This document shows, in pieces, positions 1 through 10,930 of a stretch of DNA of 64,000 bases (position 1 is the stretch's first letter; every line of letters begins with the position of its first letter). The stretch is from Microstegium vimineum. Taxonomy: Eukaryota > Streptophyta > Magnoliopsida > Poales > Poaceae. The position numbers were made by a program, and so were the translations under genes. The notes beneath the pieces were generated by a model. It saw nothing but the letters and a program-made list of their open reading frames with translations, ran no database searches and was not told the origin of the DNA. The stretch spans positions 9,548,001 through 9,612,000 of the forward strand of contig CM039119.1 in assembly GCA_022036555.1 (NCBI GenBank), in the 5' to 3' direction.

Positions 1-2563
1 TGTATATTACAAAAATACTTCAACGTTAAATCAATGTTTTTTTTGTTGCTTGTCAAATAAGGTACAAAAATTTATGTAGAGGGAAACAAATATTTATTTC
101 TGTTCTTCAGATTCAGTATTACAATTTGTTTGTCATATTTATTATCTAGACCGCCAAGGTCCTCTGTAATTGATCTTTATAATTCACATGACCTTTTACA
201 TCGAACCGCTGTATTATCGACACCATTCACCACACACTGTTCCTAAATCCTAACATAGCGGATTTTGACTCCACACATCAGATTTTATAATAATTCTCTC
301 AAAATGGGTTAACAATTGCAGATAAAATTAAAATCATGGATGGTGGAGAGAGCTAGGAATTCCAACAATGCAACCTGCAAGCCAGAATTCTCCTTCCAAC
401 CTGTCCGCAGCACATAGGCCCAACTGGTAGATCACCCACCATTTTTAATGACATTTAGTTCATTTGCAGATTCCAAAATGCATTTTGGTGGGCTTGAACT
501 TGCATTCTTCAAAGAGCATGCCGCTTGGTACTGCTTCAATAGAATGGAATCACAAAAGTGACAAGAAGATGGTTAATTGGTTTTATTTTGCTTCCAGAGC
601 AGATTTTTTTTCTTCTTCTTTTTCCGCTGGATTACTTAATACGAATTCTAACTTTAGAGTTAGTACTAGTAGCATTCAAAAGTGAATACGTTGTGATTTT
701 AAAAAACGTACTTTTGTGCAACCCTTAAATATATTAGCAATAGTTCTATTCAAATTGAAGTAACAAAGTCTTTATATTGGGAAGTTCTTAGATTCTCTGT
801 TAAGCACTAACAACTTGCTTTGACCAGGTAGCACATTTCTATCATGGCCCTAGTTTATTTGGCACCTCATCAGGTACGATCATCCATAGTTACAATTCAG
901 TTCTAACTTCAATATGAAACCACAAATTTCATTGCCAATTCACTTCTTCTTTCTCCCAGTTGATCCTACTGTTGTCTCAACCTCCAGTTCAGACCCTGAT
1001 CATGTCCCCATTAGCAAACGCTATCATGGAAGGTGGCAGCCCAAACACTTCTGCAGAAGGTTACTATGCGTTTCTTTTTTGGCTTCATAGTTTTTTTCTA
1101 TATTTTATTTCTAGAATTTCTCATCCAACTGCATTTTCAGAATGTGTGTTACAAAGTTCTTCAATTTTTTGCTTCAATGGACCCATCTAGCCATTAGCAA
1201 TCCTCCGATACGAACAGGAGTATAGTGTACAGATGTCATATGTGATGCTCATGAGGGCACATCCACGAGTCCTACACTAATTCCACTTGGACATGATAGT
1301 TCATCTATGGTTCTCTCACAATTTATACTACTTTTTTTAACAAGTATCCTATTATTTTCTTATTTCTTATATGCATTTACTAAGCTCTATTATCAGTTTT
1401 CTTAGTTTGCTTGTTTTTTAGGATCAGTTGGTGGCAAAGGTGCCGATGTTTCATGCAGACATAGTTAATTTCTTTAATCATGCTTCGTGGTTACAGCTAA
1501 TATTTTCATTAGTGTTATTTATTCTCTTTTGTTTTTCTTAGGTTCTATGTGCAAATCCCTGGCGTTCTCCATCAAAGCACCCTCCAGCTACACTCCATGA
1601 GGGCTCACAAAGGTCATTTTTTTTTTTGTAATATTCCTGATTTGTAGGTGTGACTTATTATGCTCGAATTTTCATCATGTATATACTTTTGTTCGTGACT
1701 TCATTAAATAATTAGCCATGTCAACAGATCCTTTGCTCTGTTTGACAATAAAATTCTGCTATCTTAAGCACAAAATGGTTTTATCAGCCTTTATGTGTAT
1801 TATCTTTTCATAAAATGTAGTATCAGTTCTATGTTCTGTTATCCTTCCATAAATGTCTACTGTCCTGTTTTACAAATTCTGTTATTCGAAACACAACTAT
1901 TGGGATATGTGATGATCCGGAGTGCCAGAATAGTTTATTGGGTAGTTTTGAATGTGCATTCTGCCAGATATGCTACAAGTCACATTTTACAAATTGCGAA
2001 GTTGCAATTTATTGGCTAAACTCAATAACTCATGGTAGGATTACCACAAAACCATATAAATATAACTCTCTAGGAACAAATTCCTTCGTGCATAGCCCTT
2101 CCAAAACCATTTGATATGCGAATATTTTGAACTAGAAGCTCCATATATGATTCATACAGAGTCACAATTTTATATGGTGTGATTACTTCTAAAATATATT
2201 GTGTATTTTCCAATGCTGTTGTTGCTTGTGCTTGTGCTAATTATGGAAGCTCTTCTTCTTGACGAAAATCTATTGTAAGTGCTTGTGCAAGCTTCTCCCT
2301 TCTATTGTGTGGGAAGTGTGTTTCACTGTTATCTGTTTGTTTTCCTTGGGTGCAGGTTATTTGGTATTTTCCTTGAGCCTTAATATATAGATGAGCTTAG
2401 ATTTTGGTACTTTAGAACCCCCATTCTTTCAGTGTTAATGTTAAATTTATTATTGGTGACAGTAAAATTCTATTAACTTGATTTGTGTGTATTCCTTAGA
2501 TTGAACATATATTTGTCATGGCATATTATATCATTGGACATTTTTCCTTTGGACATATATTTT

Positions 2564-2779
2564 AATTTTGACTGGTTTAGGGATCTTAGTTTCAGAACGC
2601 TAATTTTTATTCTAAAGTTCGTTGGGAGGGAATGATAGGGAAGATAGAGGGGGTGGACGGCTGAGAGAGGTAATTTTGAATGGTTTAGGGATCTGAGTTT
2701 CAAAACTCTAATTATTATTCTAAAGTTCGTTGGGAGGGAATGATAGGGAAGATAGAGGGGGTGGAGGGCTGAGAGAGGG
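2564..2779. repeat. Tandem duplication, two 108-bp units
   Basis: The block beginning AATTTTGACTGGTTTAGGG at 2564 recurs at 2672 with a few substitutions, giving two adjacent copies of 108 bp. Both end in a GGCTGAGAGAGG run. The small number of differences points to a fairly recent local duplication. No coding function is seen. Confidence 0.85.
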
Positions 2780-3795
2780 AGATGAGATGGAGACTTGGAG
2801 AGAATCAACAAGAGGTCATAAGAGGAAAGGTAGAAATGCATATGTGTTGTAGATCTAAAAGGAGCATGATTCATTTGCTTTTGCATTCACAAAAAATTCA
2901 GCATGGGTTTTGTCAAGCTGCAGTTCATTTTTTTTCAAACACACACGTCATTGTCTTAAACGGAAGAAGTAGTTCTAAATCATGCGGAATTCATGGATGA
3001 GTTAGTCTTTTAATACATTCGGTTGCAGTTCAAATTCAAGATATACAATAACATCTAGTTTAGAGAATCCTAGCGTCCATTCCATGGGCTATTGGTGGCG
3101 CCTCCCAGCTTTACTTGCTTTTATTTGATAGATTGCATACTTCCTTTTTTTCCCATTCAAAAATGTTGATTCATTGATGTTTATCTAGTTATTTAAGAAA
3201 GCACAAATCAGTAGGGATGATGTGTTGCTTCAAGATGCATTATGAGGTCACTCACTAAGCAACAAAAGTTCCATTTTACAACCATAGTTATATTTTTTGT
3301 TTCTGATACAAAATTTCTTGTGTCCAAAGTTACATGGAACCATAACCATTAATTCCAAAACTAAAACTATTGTTTCCTTAATAAGATCTGTAATCTGTAT
3401 GCATGGCATACTTTTGATTGTTAATCATGAAAGTTCATTTTTAATGTGTTCTTTTGTTACCCTTCTTTTGACAGGTGAAGCAATTGGCGATCATTAGAGG
3501 AACGAGAGAAGAGATAGATGCATTAGTTTTGTTATTTTTTCTTTCAGAGCAAATAGTAATATAATTTGGCGTGAGTTTTAAACCCCATATTTATGATTCC
3601 AATGAAGGTTATTTAGCTGCCATAAATTGTAATGTGATTTTATAGAATAACTATGTGTATTCTAACTGTATAGTGCTTTGCAATTTTTTCATGATTCATT
3701 TACTTGAAAAAGTTATGTTTTGTGGTGAAAAAAGTTTTATGGTTTCAAATATAATTTGTATGATACATTTATGGTTGGTGACTTTTTGGTTGCCT

Positions 3796-4080
3796 CACGG
3801 ACGCAATAAAAAGCTTCACGAAAAAAAACCAAATCATGGACGTCAAAAAATATGCATGGAGAAAAAGAAACTGCACCACAAATCGACGGGTATCTCAGGC
3901 GCATGCAATCTATTCAACAAAGGATTATTACCTCAAATCACGGACGCAAAAAAGCTGCACGAAAAAGAAACCAAATAATGGACGTCGAAAGATATGCACA
4001 GAGGAAAAAAAAAACTGTATGGAGAAAAAACTTCACGGAGGAAAAAAAACTGCACGGAAAATCGACGGACATCTCGGGCA
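3796..4080. repeat. Degenerate tandem repeat of about 143 bp
   Basis: The A-rich segment starting CACGGACGC at 3796 recurs at 3939. Both copies share the order GGACGT, GATATGCA or TATGCATGG, AAACTGCAC and ATCGACGG. The second copy carries an extra internal A-rich stretch. The purine-rich composition creates several open frames rich in Lys and Arg on the plus strand; these are judged artefacts. Confidence 0.7.
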
Positions 4081-4219
4081 AAAAAAAACATCCGAAGAAA
4101 ATCAGCACGTGGGACGCCGGACGCGGAAGGAAAAAGGACGAAGCCGAGGCGGGCGGGCTGCGGTAGCGTTGGTGGGGTCCGGTACTTAATAATATTTGGT
4201 ACCCAGGTACCAATTAACG

Positions 4220-4223
4220 TAGT

Positions 4224-4263
<40 letters not shown>
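4220..4263. repeat. (TA)n microsatellite
   Basis: An uninterrupted run of TA dinucleotides of about 40 bp abuts the left arm of the fold-back element that follows. Confidence 0.9.
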
Positions 4264-4264
<1 letters not shown>

Positions 4265-4440
4265 TAATATAGCATATAAAATTATCATAAATAGAGGTGG
4301 CTACAAAATAACTTATTCTGCTACTAAATATATTGTATATATATAGGTGTGTATGTATATACGAAGAATATATTTAGTAGCAGAATAAGTTATTTTGTAG
4401 CCACCCCTATTTATGATAATTTTATATGCTATATTATGAT
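4261..4440. mobile_element. Fold-back MITE with 72-bp inverted arms
   Basis: The left arm 4261-4332 and the right arm 4369-4440 are reverse complements over 72 bp with one obvious mismatch (GAGGTGG against CACCCC), separated by a 36-bp spacer. The flanks are TA-rich, so a TA target duplication cannot be proven. It would form a near-perfect hairpin if transcribed, and such MITE hairpins are frequent small-RNA sources in grasses (family knowledge). The superfamily is not assigned. Confidence 0.8.
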
Positions 4441-4556
4441 AAAGTGAATATATATTTACTATAATTGTGTTAGTATAATATATGAGGATATTTACAGTAA
4501 CATTATAGTAAACCACGTAGTAAGGACTTACTATCGGGCCTGTTAGTAAACCACGT

Positions 4557-4682
4557 AGCATCTCCAACAACTTGGAAAAAATGACTTGCTAAATCTTATG
4601 GTTTGGTAAGTTGTTAAATTATTTGGCAAGTGGAAAAAACCCCTCTCTCCAACAATTTGCTATTCGAACTTGTCAAACTTGA
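4557..4682. mobile_element. Left part of a MITE-like element split by the gypsy insertion
   Basis: AGCATCTCCAACAACT at 4557-4572 is the reverse complement of AGTTGTTGGAGATGCT at 21805-21820. The intervening DNA on both sides of the gypsy element shares phrases such as AGCAAGTTGGTTTG and CAACTTG. I read this as one element with terminal inverted repeats of at least 16 bp that received the LTR retrotransposon. Its own target duplication is not evident, so the superfamily is left open. Confidence 0.65.
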
Positions 4683-5873
4683 TGTCGGGTACGAAGGTAA
4701 GGGGTACCCTAAACCCTTCGATAAATTAACGCTAAACATAGCAACCATTTTTAAGGCAAGGATCAGCCCACTGCTCGGTGAAACGCGGCCCATCAATCGA
4801 GGGTCCCATCTACACCAACTGCAGCAACAAGTCACAACCCCGGCTCCACCTCGACGATGGACGAGGGGTCGGACGAACGACCCCCGGCTCCACCTCGATG
4901 ACGGACGAGGGGTCGAACGAACGACCCCCTGGCACCACCTCGACGTCGACCTCCCTAACCCCGTCGACGCCTCGACCTTCCAAGCGCCGTCGACAGACGA
5001 GGGCTCGATTAACCCAACTACTCCGGCATGGGTAAAAGTAAACCCACCTGACGACATGGGCGCCTGCGTCCACTGTCAAATCCGCCAACTCCCCGACAGG
5101 TCCCCGACTCCCGTCAACTGTGCCGCCACTGCTGCCACTACGCGAGTACGGACTTCAACAGTACCCCTCGGAAAGTGAACAGTGCGACCCTCGACGACGA
5201 CTTCGGGAACGCGACGGAGTCATACGGGGCTCGACCTCCCCCCTCGACCGGGGGCTCGACCCCCTCCTCTTCAACAACTCCGGTACGGAAGACGTCCCAT
5301 CCGCCCCGTCCCACTTCGGCCGTGGGACTCGCGCCCGCCTGCGGACACTACACTGCGACGACTTCTACTGATGCCACGGCCGGGGACGCCTGAAGGACGG
5401 GAAGACCACGCCGCCACAGTGTTCGATGTCTCTTCGCCAACACTGTGCCGTGGATGCGCCGCTCATACTCCTACTGTTAGGACCCTGTACCCTCGGGTCT
5501 CCCTTGGTCTATAAAAGGGATGCCGAGGTAGAGTATGGGAGGGGGGGAGTCTCTCTCGGTCGGCTCCCACTTCATCTAGGACTCTGACCCGACTTTGGTT
5601 CTCAGGGACCCTAGACCACGCCTCGCACACACACCGCGCCGCTCAATCGACCCCTCGGGTGGCCGACTCCGTGTAACACTGCTTGTACCCCCCTGTACGA
5701 GCACGCTTCGGGTGCGAGATAATACAAGTCATCCTCCCCCCGCTGGACGTAGGGCCTTCTTGCTCGAACCAGGATAAATCTTGTGTCCATCTTGCATCAC
5801 GTCTGAGAGAGGGAGCACGCGATATACAAATTTACTCGTTGGTGGTCTTGACCCCCGGGTCATAACACCGACA
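4683..5873 (+). repeat. 5' LTR of gypsy element 1
   Basis: Starts TGTCGGGTACG and ends CATAACACCGACA. It matches 20402-21568 almost throughout. It carries about 24 bp (near 5440-5465) absent from the 3' copy. The TATA box lies at 5510, placing U3 before it and R-U5 after it. Several stretches rich in CTCGAC and GACGACG are internally repetitive. Confidence 0.95.
5510..5517 (+). promoter_or_regulatory. LTR promoter TATA box
   Basis: TATAAAAG lies in a GC-rich context about 830 bp into the LTR, and the same sequence occurs at the equivalent place in the 3' LTR (21205-21212). It would drive the genomic transcript of the element. Confidence 0.8.
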
Positions 5874-5930
5874 GTTGGCGCGCCAGGTAGGGAGATTCGC
5901 GTGTCAATCGACTCCGAACTACTCTCTCAG
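5874..5930 (+). other. Primer-binding site and leader
   Basis: The bases immediately after the LTR, GTTGGCGCGCCAGGTAGG, form the expected tRNA primer-binding site. They do not match the initiator-Met pattern. I do not assign the primer tRNA. The leader to the probable gag start is only about 57 bp. Confidence 0.7.
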
Positions 5931-8450
5931 ATGGATCCCACCATCCCACCGTTCCCGTTCAACACCGTCATCTGGTTCGGCAGTCTAGGGTTCGTTTCCA
6001 CGGACCAGGGCGACTTCATAGTCTTCCCCTCCGCCCGTGGCCTAGACGTCAGCAGTTCCGCTTCGCCGGAGCCAGCCAGGATCAGACGACGGTCCCTCCG
6101 CTTGCGACTCTGGCCTGCGATCAGGAGGAGACGCGAGCGGCTTCAACGCGCTCGCCGTCGAGCGAGCTCTGGGGCGCCGGATGCCGTTCCCTCGGTCCCA
6201 GCTGGCGACACGGCCCCCCCCCTAGGGGTCCGCTTGACTTACGCTTGGGGGCGAGGGCGGGCGTCTCCCCGAGTGGGACTTCGGCTCTTCCACGTCGTCA
6301 TCCCTGGAGGCTCCTGTGGCTTCTCCGACACCCTCGATCCCGTCATCACAGCGTGACCCGTTCCCGTACGGGCTCCGCAACGATGCCGGACTCTACTCTG
6401 CTTTCGCAGGGACGCGAGTACATACATACGACGAGACTCCATGGACGCCGTCGTGGGCGACGGCCGATCCCGTCACCACCCCTTCACCGGGCGAGCTCTT
6501 CCCCCACTTCTACCACGCCGACTTCGACCCGGACTCTCCCGACGAGAGTTACGACTCCACCCGGGAGTGCTTCCATCTCGACGAGCAAACCGTCCTCCAG
6601 GACGACGTCGACGATACCGCGTCCACCGAAGAAGGGGAGGGGCCAACGCCACACCACCTCGAGATGCCATTCTCCCAAGTCCTCGTAGAGCCGATCCACC
6701 CCCCGACGTACAGATTACACAGGTCCGAGAGCTCCTCGGCAAGCTCGAGGAGGAGCGCCCGCGTCTTCAGCAGCTCGACCACGCCCTCGAGCGGGATCGA
6801 GGGTGTCCTCAGGGTGGAGGAGCTCGCCAGCGGGCCCGGGAGGTCCAACGGCAGATCATCGAGGAAGGGAACGCCGAACCCCAAGTCTTCAACCACGCCA
6901 GCCAGAATGTCGTGGCAGCCGCGATGCTGCTCCGCGACATGCCGGCGCCATCGACCCCCTAGGCACAGCGTATCAGGGAAGAAATCCAGGGGCTGCTCCA
7001 AACTGCGGCCGTGCAGCAGGCGGAGATCTCGGCCTCGAGGCGTCGAGGGGCTGCCTCCGAGCGGCAAGCAGCGCCCCCTCGACAAAATCGGGAGGCCTCT
7101 GTCCACCAGAACAAGGCGCCACAGGGCCGGGTCGAGCCACGACCGGTTCAGGAACGCCTCGTCGACGACCTCCCCCCTCGAGTGAACAATCGACGTCGAT
7201 ACGGCGACGCCGAGGCTCGAGGCTACAGCGCTCACCGAGGCGGGCGCTACGACAGCGACAAAGACTGATGTCGGTCTCCGGAGCCGCCGGGGCCTCGAGT
7301 CTTCGGAAGAACTATCCGACGGGCTTCCCTGCCCGTACGTTTCCGTCCACCCACCAGCCTGATCAAATACAACGGCGAAACTAAGCCGGAGCTCTGGCTT
7401 GCCGACTTTAGGCTGGCATGCCAGCTGGATGGAGCCAAAGATGACCTCGTCATCATCCGGCAACTCCCACTGTTCCTCTCCGACACTGCTCGAAGGTGGC
7501 TCGAGGAGCTACCCCCGGACTTGATCCAGGACTGGTCCGACCTGGTTCGGATCTTCGAGGGCAACTTCAAGGGCACCTACGAGCGGCTGGGCAACTCCTG
7601 GGACCTTCGCAGCTGCAAGCAGAAACCAGGAGAGACCCTCCGCGCCTTCACCCGCCGATTCTCGAAGCAGCGTACCGCACTGACTCACATTTCCGACCAT
7701 GAGGTCATCACGACGTTCATCGCCGGACAACCTGCAAAGAGTTGGTGCGAGAGCTGGGGCGAAACATCCCCAAAACCGCCAACGAGCTCATGGAAGTAAT
7801 CGCCAACTACACGGCTGGCGAGGAGGCCGTAGGCGCATTCTTCCAGATTCCCCCAGGGAAGGGGGAGGGCAACGCGGATGAACCCGGGGGCTCGGACGAT
7901 AGGCCCACGAGAAACAAGGGGCCCGGGAGGAACAACGACGGCAACGGCGGCCGGAAGAAGAAGAAGAAGAAGAAGAAGAAGAACCAACCGGGCCGGCGCA
8001 ACGTCGAACCCAACGTCGAGCACGACGACGACCCCGATGACCTTGTCGCTGCAACGGACAAGCGGAAGCCTCGAGGGCCCCCTCCCGACGGGGGTGTCTT
8101 CGACAAGATGCTGAAAGAGCCTTGCCCCTACCATATGGGGCCGGCCAACCACCGCCTCGAGGATTGCCGTATGCTTCGTAGGCACTTCGTCCCTCCTGGT
8201 CCCAGGAGAGACGACGACAAGGAAGACCCGCCCTGTGACGTCCATGTCAGGGGCGATGTTCAAAAGGGAGGCTTCCCCGAGATCCACAACTGCTACATGA
8301 TCTACGGGGACCCTCGACTCGCCTCACCACGCGCCAACACAAGAGGGAGTGTCGAGAAGTCTTTTCCGTTCGGGCCCAGGCCCCACGGTACCTCGACTGG
8401 TCCCACACGCCGATCACCTTCGATCAGGACGACCACCCCGAGCACATCCC
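5931..8450 (+). pseudogene. gag: gag of gypsy element 1, frameshifted
   Basis: The start MDPTIPPFPFN at 5931 follows the primer-binding site closely. The product is spread over several frames: about 5931-6350, 6316-6440, 6441-7268 (with a TAG at 6961 between APSTP and AQRIRE), a stretch to 7745, then 7742 onward. The capsid-type retrotransposon gag domain is at about 7350-7760 (WLADFRLACQLDGA, then LVRIFEGNFKGTYERLGN and LRAFTRRFSKQ). After it come a Lys-rich run, coded by an AAG repeat at 7956-7982, and the zinc-knuckle-like CPYHMGPANHRLEDC. Gag would form the virus-like particle. At least three frame breaks make it non-functional. The same architecture is seen in element 2 at 61-64 kb. Confidence 0.85.
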
Positions 8451-9076
8451 CAACGCAGGGGTTTACCCACTCGTCATCGACCCGATCATCCTCAACACCT
8501 GCCTTAGCAAGGTGCTCATGGACGGGGGAGCAGCCTCAACATCATCTACGCCGAGACCCTCGACCTCCTGGGGATCCCGAGGACCATGCTCCTGCCCAGC
8601 GCGGGGGGTTCCACGGAATCATCCCGGGGAAGAAGGCACTCCCGATCGGCCGCATCAAGCTACCGGTCTGTTTCGGCATCCTCTCGAACTTCCGAAAGGA
8701 AGAGCTGACCTTCGAGGTGGTCGCGTGGCGAGGCACCTACCACGCCATCATCGGTAGACCGGGGTACGCCAAGTTCATGGCGGTCCCGAACTACACCTAC
8801 CTCAAGCTCAAGATGTCGGGGCCCTCGGGGGTCATCACCGTCAACACCTCCTACGAGCACGCATACGACTGCTACGTCGAGTGCGTGGAAAAAGCCGAAG
8901 CCCGTGAGGATTCGGCTATCCTCGCGGCCCTCGACGACTTGTCCGGAGAGATCCCTGACCCCAAGCGCCACGTTGGCAACTTCAAGCCGACGGAAGACAC
9001 GAAGACCGTCCCGCTCGACCCCGGCCTCGAGGATGGGAAGGTGCTCACGATCAGTGCCACCCTCGAGCCCAAATAG
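8451..9076 (+). pseudogene. Aspartic protease of gypsy element 1
   Basis: The catalytic loop reads VLMDGG at about 8512-8530. The run of G there is one base short of keeping the following residues in frame; the downstream sequence clearly belongs to another frame, resuming as IIPGKKALPIGRI and FEVVAWRGTYHAIIGRPGYAKFMAVPNYTYLKLKMSG. That block is the conserved protease flap and C-terminal region of Tat elements, also present in element 2 (YRGTYHAVLGRSCYTKFMVV). The protease would release gag and pol products. The segment ends at a TAG at about 9074, where the reading should continue into RT. Confidence 0.8.
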
Positions 9077-10440
9077 GAAGTCGTGCTCGTCGACTTTCTC
9101 CGAGCGAACGCCGGCGTGTTTGCATGGAGTCGGACATGCCGGGCATCCCGAGGGAAGTCGCCGAGCACTCCTTGGACATCCGAGCCGGGTCCAAGCCGGT
9201 GAAGCAACGCCTGCGCCGCTTCGACGAGGAAAAGCGCAGGATCATCGGGGAGGAGGTCGACAAGCTTTTGAAGGCCGGATTCATCAAGGAGGTACATCAT
9301 CCCGAGTGGTTAGCTAATCCCATGCTTGTAAAGAAAAAGAATGGGAAGGATAGGATGTGTGTAGACTACACTAGTTTGAATAAAGCATGTCCTAAGGTTC
9401 CTTTTCCTTTACCTCGCATCGACCAAATAGTAGATTCCACTTCGGGATGTGAAACCCTTTGCTTCCTTGATGCATATTCCGGCTACCACCAAATAAAGAT
9501 GAAGGAGTCCGATCAGCTCGCGGCCTCCTTCATCACTCCCTTCGGCATGTTTTGCTACCTCACCATGCCCTTCGGCTTGCGGAACGCCGGGGCCACCTAC
9601 CAGCGATGCATGCTCCACGTCTTCGGGAAACACATAGGGCCGACCGTCGAGGCCTACGTCGCTGACATCGTATTCAAGTCCAGAACCGTTGGAAACCTGG
9701 TCGGAGACCTCGAGATTGCGTTTGGGTGCCTCAGGGCTAACCGCATAAAACTAAATCCTGAGAAGTGTGTCTTCGGGGTCCCTCGAGGCATGCTCTTAGG
9801 GTACATAGTTTCCCAGCGCGGCATCGAGGCCAATCCCGAGAAGGTAACCGCCATCACGAGGATGGGCCTGATCAAAGACCTCAAGAGCGTGCAAAGGGTT
9901 ACTGGGTGCCTCGCCGCCCTCAGTCGCTTCATCTCGAGGCTCGGATAAAAGGCCCTACCCCTTTACCGGCTCCTGAAGAAGACGGAACACTTCGCGTGGA
10001 CCGCCGAAGCCGAGGAATCACTCTCGAGGCTCAAGGACTTGCTCACCTTGCCCCCGGTCTTGGTCCCCCCGAGCCCGGCCGAGCCCCTCTTGCTCTATGT
10101 CGCAGCGACTACCCAGGTAGTCAGCGCGGTCATAGTGGTCGAGAGGGAGGAGGAAGGACACGCCCTGCCTGTTCAGAGGCCTGTTTACTTCGTGAGCGAG
10201 GTCCTTTCCGAAACCAAGACGAGGTACCCCCACATCCAGAAGCTGCTGTATGCGGTCGTCCTCACTCGGCGTAAGCTCAAACACTACTTCCTGGGCCATC
10301 CGGTCACTGTGGTTTCATCTTTCCCCCTCGGAGAGATAATCCAGAACCGGGAGGCATCGGGAAGGATCGCCAAGTGGTCCGCCGAGCTCATGGGGGAGAC
10401 CCTCTCCTACGCCCCTCGGAAGGCTATCAAGTCTCAGGTA
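9077..10440 (+). pseudogene. pol: Reverse transcriptase with first RNase H, active site altered
   Basis: After a frame change near 9123 the frame reads MPGIPREVAEHSLDI, KNGKDRMCVDYTSLNKACPK, CFLDAYSGYHQIKM, TMPFGLRNAGATYQR and then AYVADIVFKS at about 9652-9680. The catalytic motif of RT is YxDD; here the first of the two aspartates is Ala (codon GCT), which should abolish polymerase activity. RT is followed by an in-frame TAA at about 9946 just before KALPLYRLLKK. The attached RNase H-like segment (10000-10440) has LYVAATTQVVSAVIV where ordinary gypsy elements have a catalytic Asp. This fits the known degeneration of the first RNase H in Tat elements. Confidence 0.9.
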
Positions 10441-10930
10441 CTGGCAGATTTCGTTGCAGAATGGACCGACACCCAACTGCCCCCAGCGCAGGTTCAGAGC
10501 GAGCTCTGGGCCATGTACTTCGACGGATCACTGACGAAGACGGGAGCAGGCGCAGGATTGCTATTCGTATCACCCTCAGGGGTCCATATGCGATATGTCA
10601 TCCGCCTCCACTTCCCCGCCTCCAACAACGTCGCCGAGTACGAGGCCCTCGTCAACGGCCTGCGCATCGCCATCGAGCTCGGGGTCCGACGCCTCGACGT
10701 GCGAGGGGACTCTCAGTTGGTGATCGACCAAGTGATGAAAGACTCGAGCTGCCACGATCCTAAGATGGAAGCCTACTGCAAGGAGGTTCGAAAGCTCGAG
10801 GACAAGTTCTATGGCCTCGAGCTCAACCACGTAGCCCGTCGGTACAACGAGGCTGCCGACGAGCTGGCCAAAATCGCGTCTACTCGAGGCACGGTCCCCC
10901 CCGACATCTTCTTGAGGGATCTTCACACAC
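10441..10930 (+). pseudogene. Second RNase H domain of Tat type
   Basis: This second domain follows a linker (QVLADFVAEWTD). It reads WAMYFDGSLTKTGAGAG, AEYEALVNGLRIAIELG, VRGDSQLVIDQV and NEAADELAKIAS, so the four acidic RNase H residues (Asp in FDGS, Glu in AEYEAL, Asp in RGDSQ, Asp in AADEL) are all present. Tat-lineage elements are known to have gained such a second RNase H. It lies in one open stretch with the preceding domain and with the N-terminus of integrase, and this part of pol is undamaged. Confidence 0.88.

Larger units (their letters stand above)
1..4200. other. AT-rich non-coding region, no gene identified
   Basis: No open frame with a recognisable domain is present. A few short islands look exon-like because they are less AT-rich and lie between pyrimidine-AG and GT signals (for example around 828-875, 958-1060 and 1540-1612), but I could not join them into a protein I recognise. 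They could be remnants of a host gene or a captured fragment. Two tandem duplications are listed separately. Confidence 0.5.

Noticed and set aside
3655..4272. Lys/Arg-rich open frames on both strands
   Set aside because: Produced by the purine-rich degenerate tandem repeat and the TA microsatellite, with no domain.
7956..7982. Poly-Lys run as a nuclear localisation signal
   Set aside because: Encoded by a simple AAG microsatellite within gag; basic, but not evidence of a specific signal.
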